Part shown: in pieces, positions 63,322 to 64,000 of the stretch
How the letters are laid out: every line of letters begins with the position of its first letter
Position numbering within the stretch: position 1 is the stretch's first letter
The notes under the pieces: model-generated
Told to the model about the DNA's origin: nothing
The model's input: the letters and a program-made list of their open reading frames with translations, nothing else
Database searches by the model: none
Made by a program: the position numbers and the translations under genes
Source of the DNA: Dryas octopetala
Taxonomy: Eukaryota; Streptophyta; Magnoliopsida; Rosales; Rosaceae
Length of the DNA stretch: 64,000 nt
Direction of reading: 5' to 3'
Assembly: GCA_963921425.1 (NCBI GenBank)
Contig: OY992838.1
Span: forward strand, 5,518,001-5,582,000

Positions 63322-64000
63322 TGTTGACAAACCAGTCTATGTTGTATATCATATTATATATATATATGCTCCAATTTATAAAAGATACAGCAACAGAACC
63401 AATTTCTGAAAATGGGTTTTTCTCATAAATATATAGTATATATAATTTTCTGTTTAAAAGTCTTTAGGACAAGAATTTTGAAAAGCAGTTGTGTAATTTA
63501 ACTAGAAAAATACAGAAACTTGTGTAGAAGTCGTTCAATATCTCTAAAAATCTAAAACAGAAGGGCAAAAACCTTAGAAAACTTTGATGGCATTTGTAGA
63601 GGGAGAGAGGGAAAGAGAGAGAGAGCTTACTGTATCTCTGACCACAAGAGAAGGCCTAGCATTATGGTTGCAGAGATCCAAACAAACCTCCATGCCCGAA
63701 TTACCACAACCAACCACCAAGACCTTCTTCCCTCTAAACTGCTCTCCACTCTTATAAAAACTGGTGTGGCGGATGGGCCCACCGAAGTCTCCCATTCCCT
63801 CGAGCTTGGGCACCACCGCCTCGGCATTCTCCCCCGTGGCGGCAATCAGCCACCGGCACACGTACTCCGTCTCGTCCCCGGGCTTGGGCCCTTTGGTCCG
63901 CACGCGCCAGAACCCGAGCGTGGGGTCGAACTCGGCAATGGAGACGGCCTGGTTGAACCGGGGCTGGATATCGAAGAGGGAAGCGTAGTTCTCGAGGTAG
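61814..64000 (-). CDS. YUC: YUCCA flavin monooxygenase (auxin biosynthesis), 3' part
   Basis: Exons seen: 63631-64000 (5' end beyond the window), 62710-62958, 62181-62303, 61814-62020. The visible part encodes 255 aa; the missing N-terminus should carry the FAD-binding motif. Present are [13 protein letters not shown], the NADPH-binding [24 protein letters not shown] and [20 protein letters not shown]. The stretch [19 protein letters not shown] points to the YUC2/YUC6 side of the family, by eye. YUCCAs convert indole-3-pyruvate to indole-3-acetic acid. The visible frame is intact. The exon sequence is much more GC-rich than its surroundings, especially at 63640-64000. Confidence 0.93.
63290..63321. 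repeat. (CA)n(TA)n microsatellite in a YUCCA intron
   Basis: A short CA run passes into about ten TA units, in the intron between 62958 and 63631. Confidence 0.85.

Overview
This window is nuclear DNA from a flowering plant (a eudicot). The genes are split by many short GT-AG introns, spacers are AT-rich, small DNA-transposon remnants are common, and the proteins match plant families closely (chloroplast rhomboid RBL11, PERK receptor kinase, YUCCA, P-class PPR proteins, beta subunit of AP-4). Gene structures and spacer style would suit Rosaceae such as Prunus, but that is a guess. Exon coordinates were built by hand from splice sites and family conservation. All complete models keep an open frame and add up to whole codons.

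Layout, left to right: a probable first exon of a gene running off the left edge (minus, about 1.1 kb to 0.1 kb); La1 RNA-binding protein (minus, 3148-5928); a CCDC25-type NFACT-R protein (minus, 8056-10222); a TauE/SafE membrane protein (minus, 12655-15842); about 5.8 kb of AT-rich spacer with a Mutator-type MITE; signal peptide peptidase (minus, 21644-25796); a 3.5 kb divergent spacer crowded with inverted-repeat elements; RBL11 chloroplast rhomboid (plus, 29355-31074); a 636-aa PPR protein (minus, 31890-34059); an Mpv17/PMP22 family protein (plus, 35316-37411); a PERK receptor kinase (minus, 38232-41838); a possible small secreted peptide ORF (minus, 42150-42320); a second PPR protein (minus, 42719-44332) with a hAT-type MITE just upstream; AP-4 beta (minus, 45332-51410); an EngB-type organellar GTPase (plus, 53090-55027); an exact 162-bp tandem duplication; ribosomal protein eL37 (minus, 56295-56749); tRNA-Phe(GAA) (57078-57150); 4.6 kb of spacer; and the 3' part of a YUCCA flavin monooxygenase (minus, 61814 to the right edge).

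The genes are ordinary, unrelated neighbours: RNA metabolism (La1, PPRs, eL37, tRNA), membrane proteolysis (SPP, RBL11), trafficking (AP-4), signalling (PERK) and auxin synthesis (YUCCA). There is no operon-like logic, and I see no sign of a new multi-gene system. The structure not explained by genes is mostly small transposons, several with exact target-site duplications, and recent tandem duplications. These are listed as findings.
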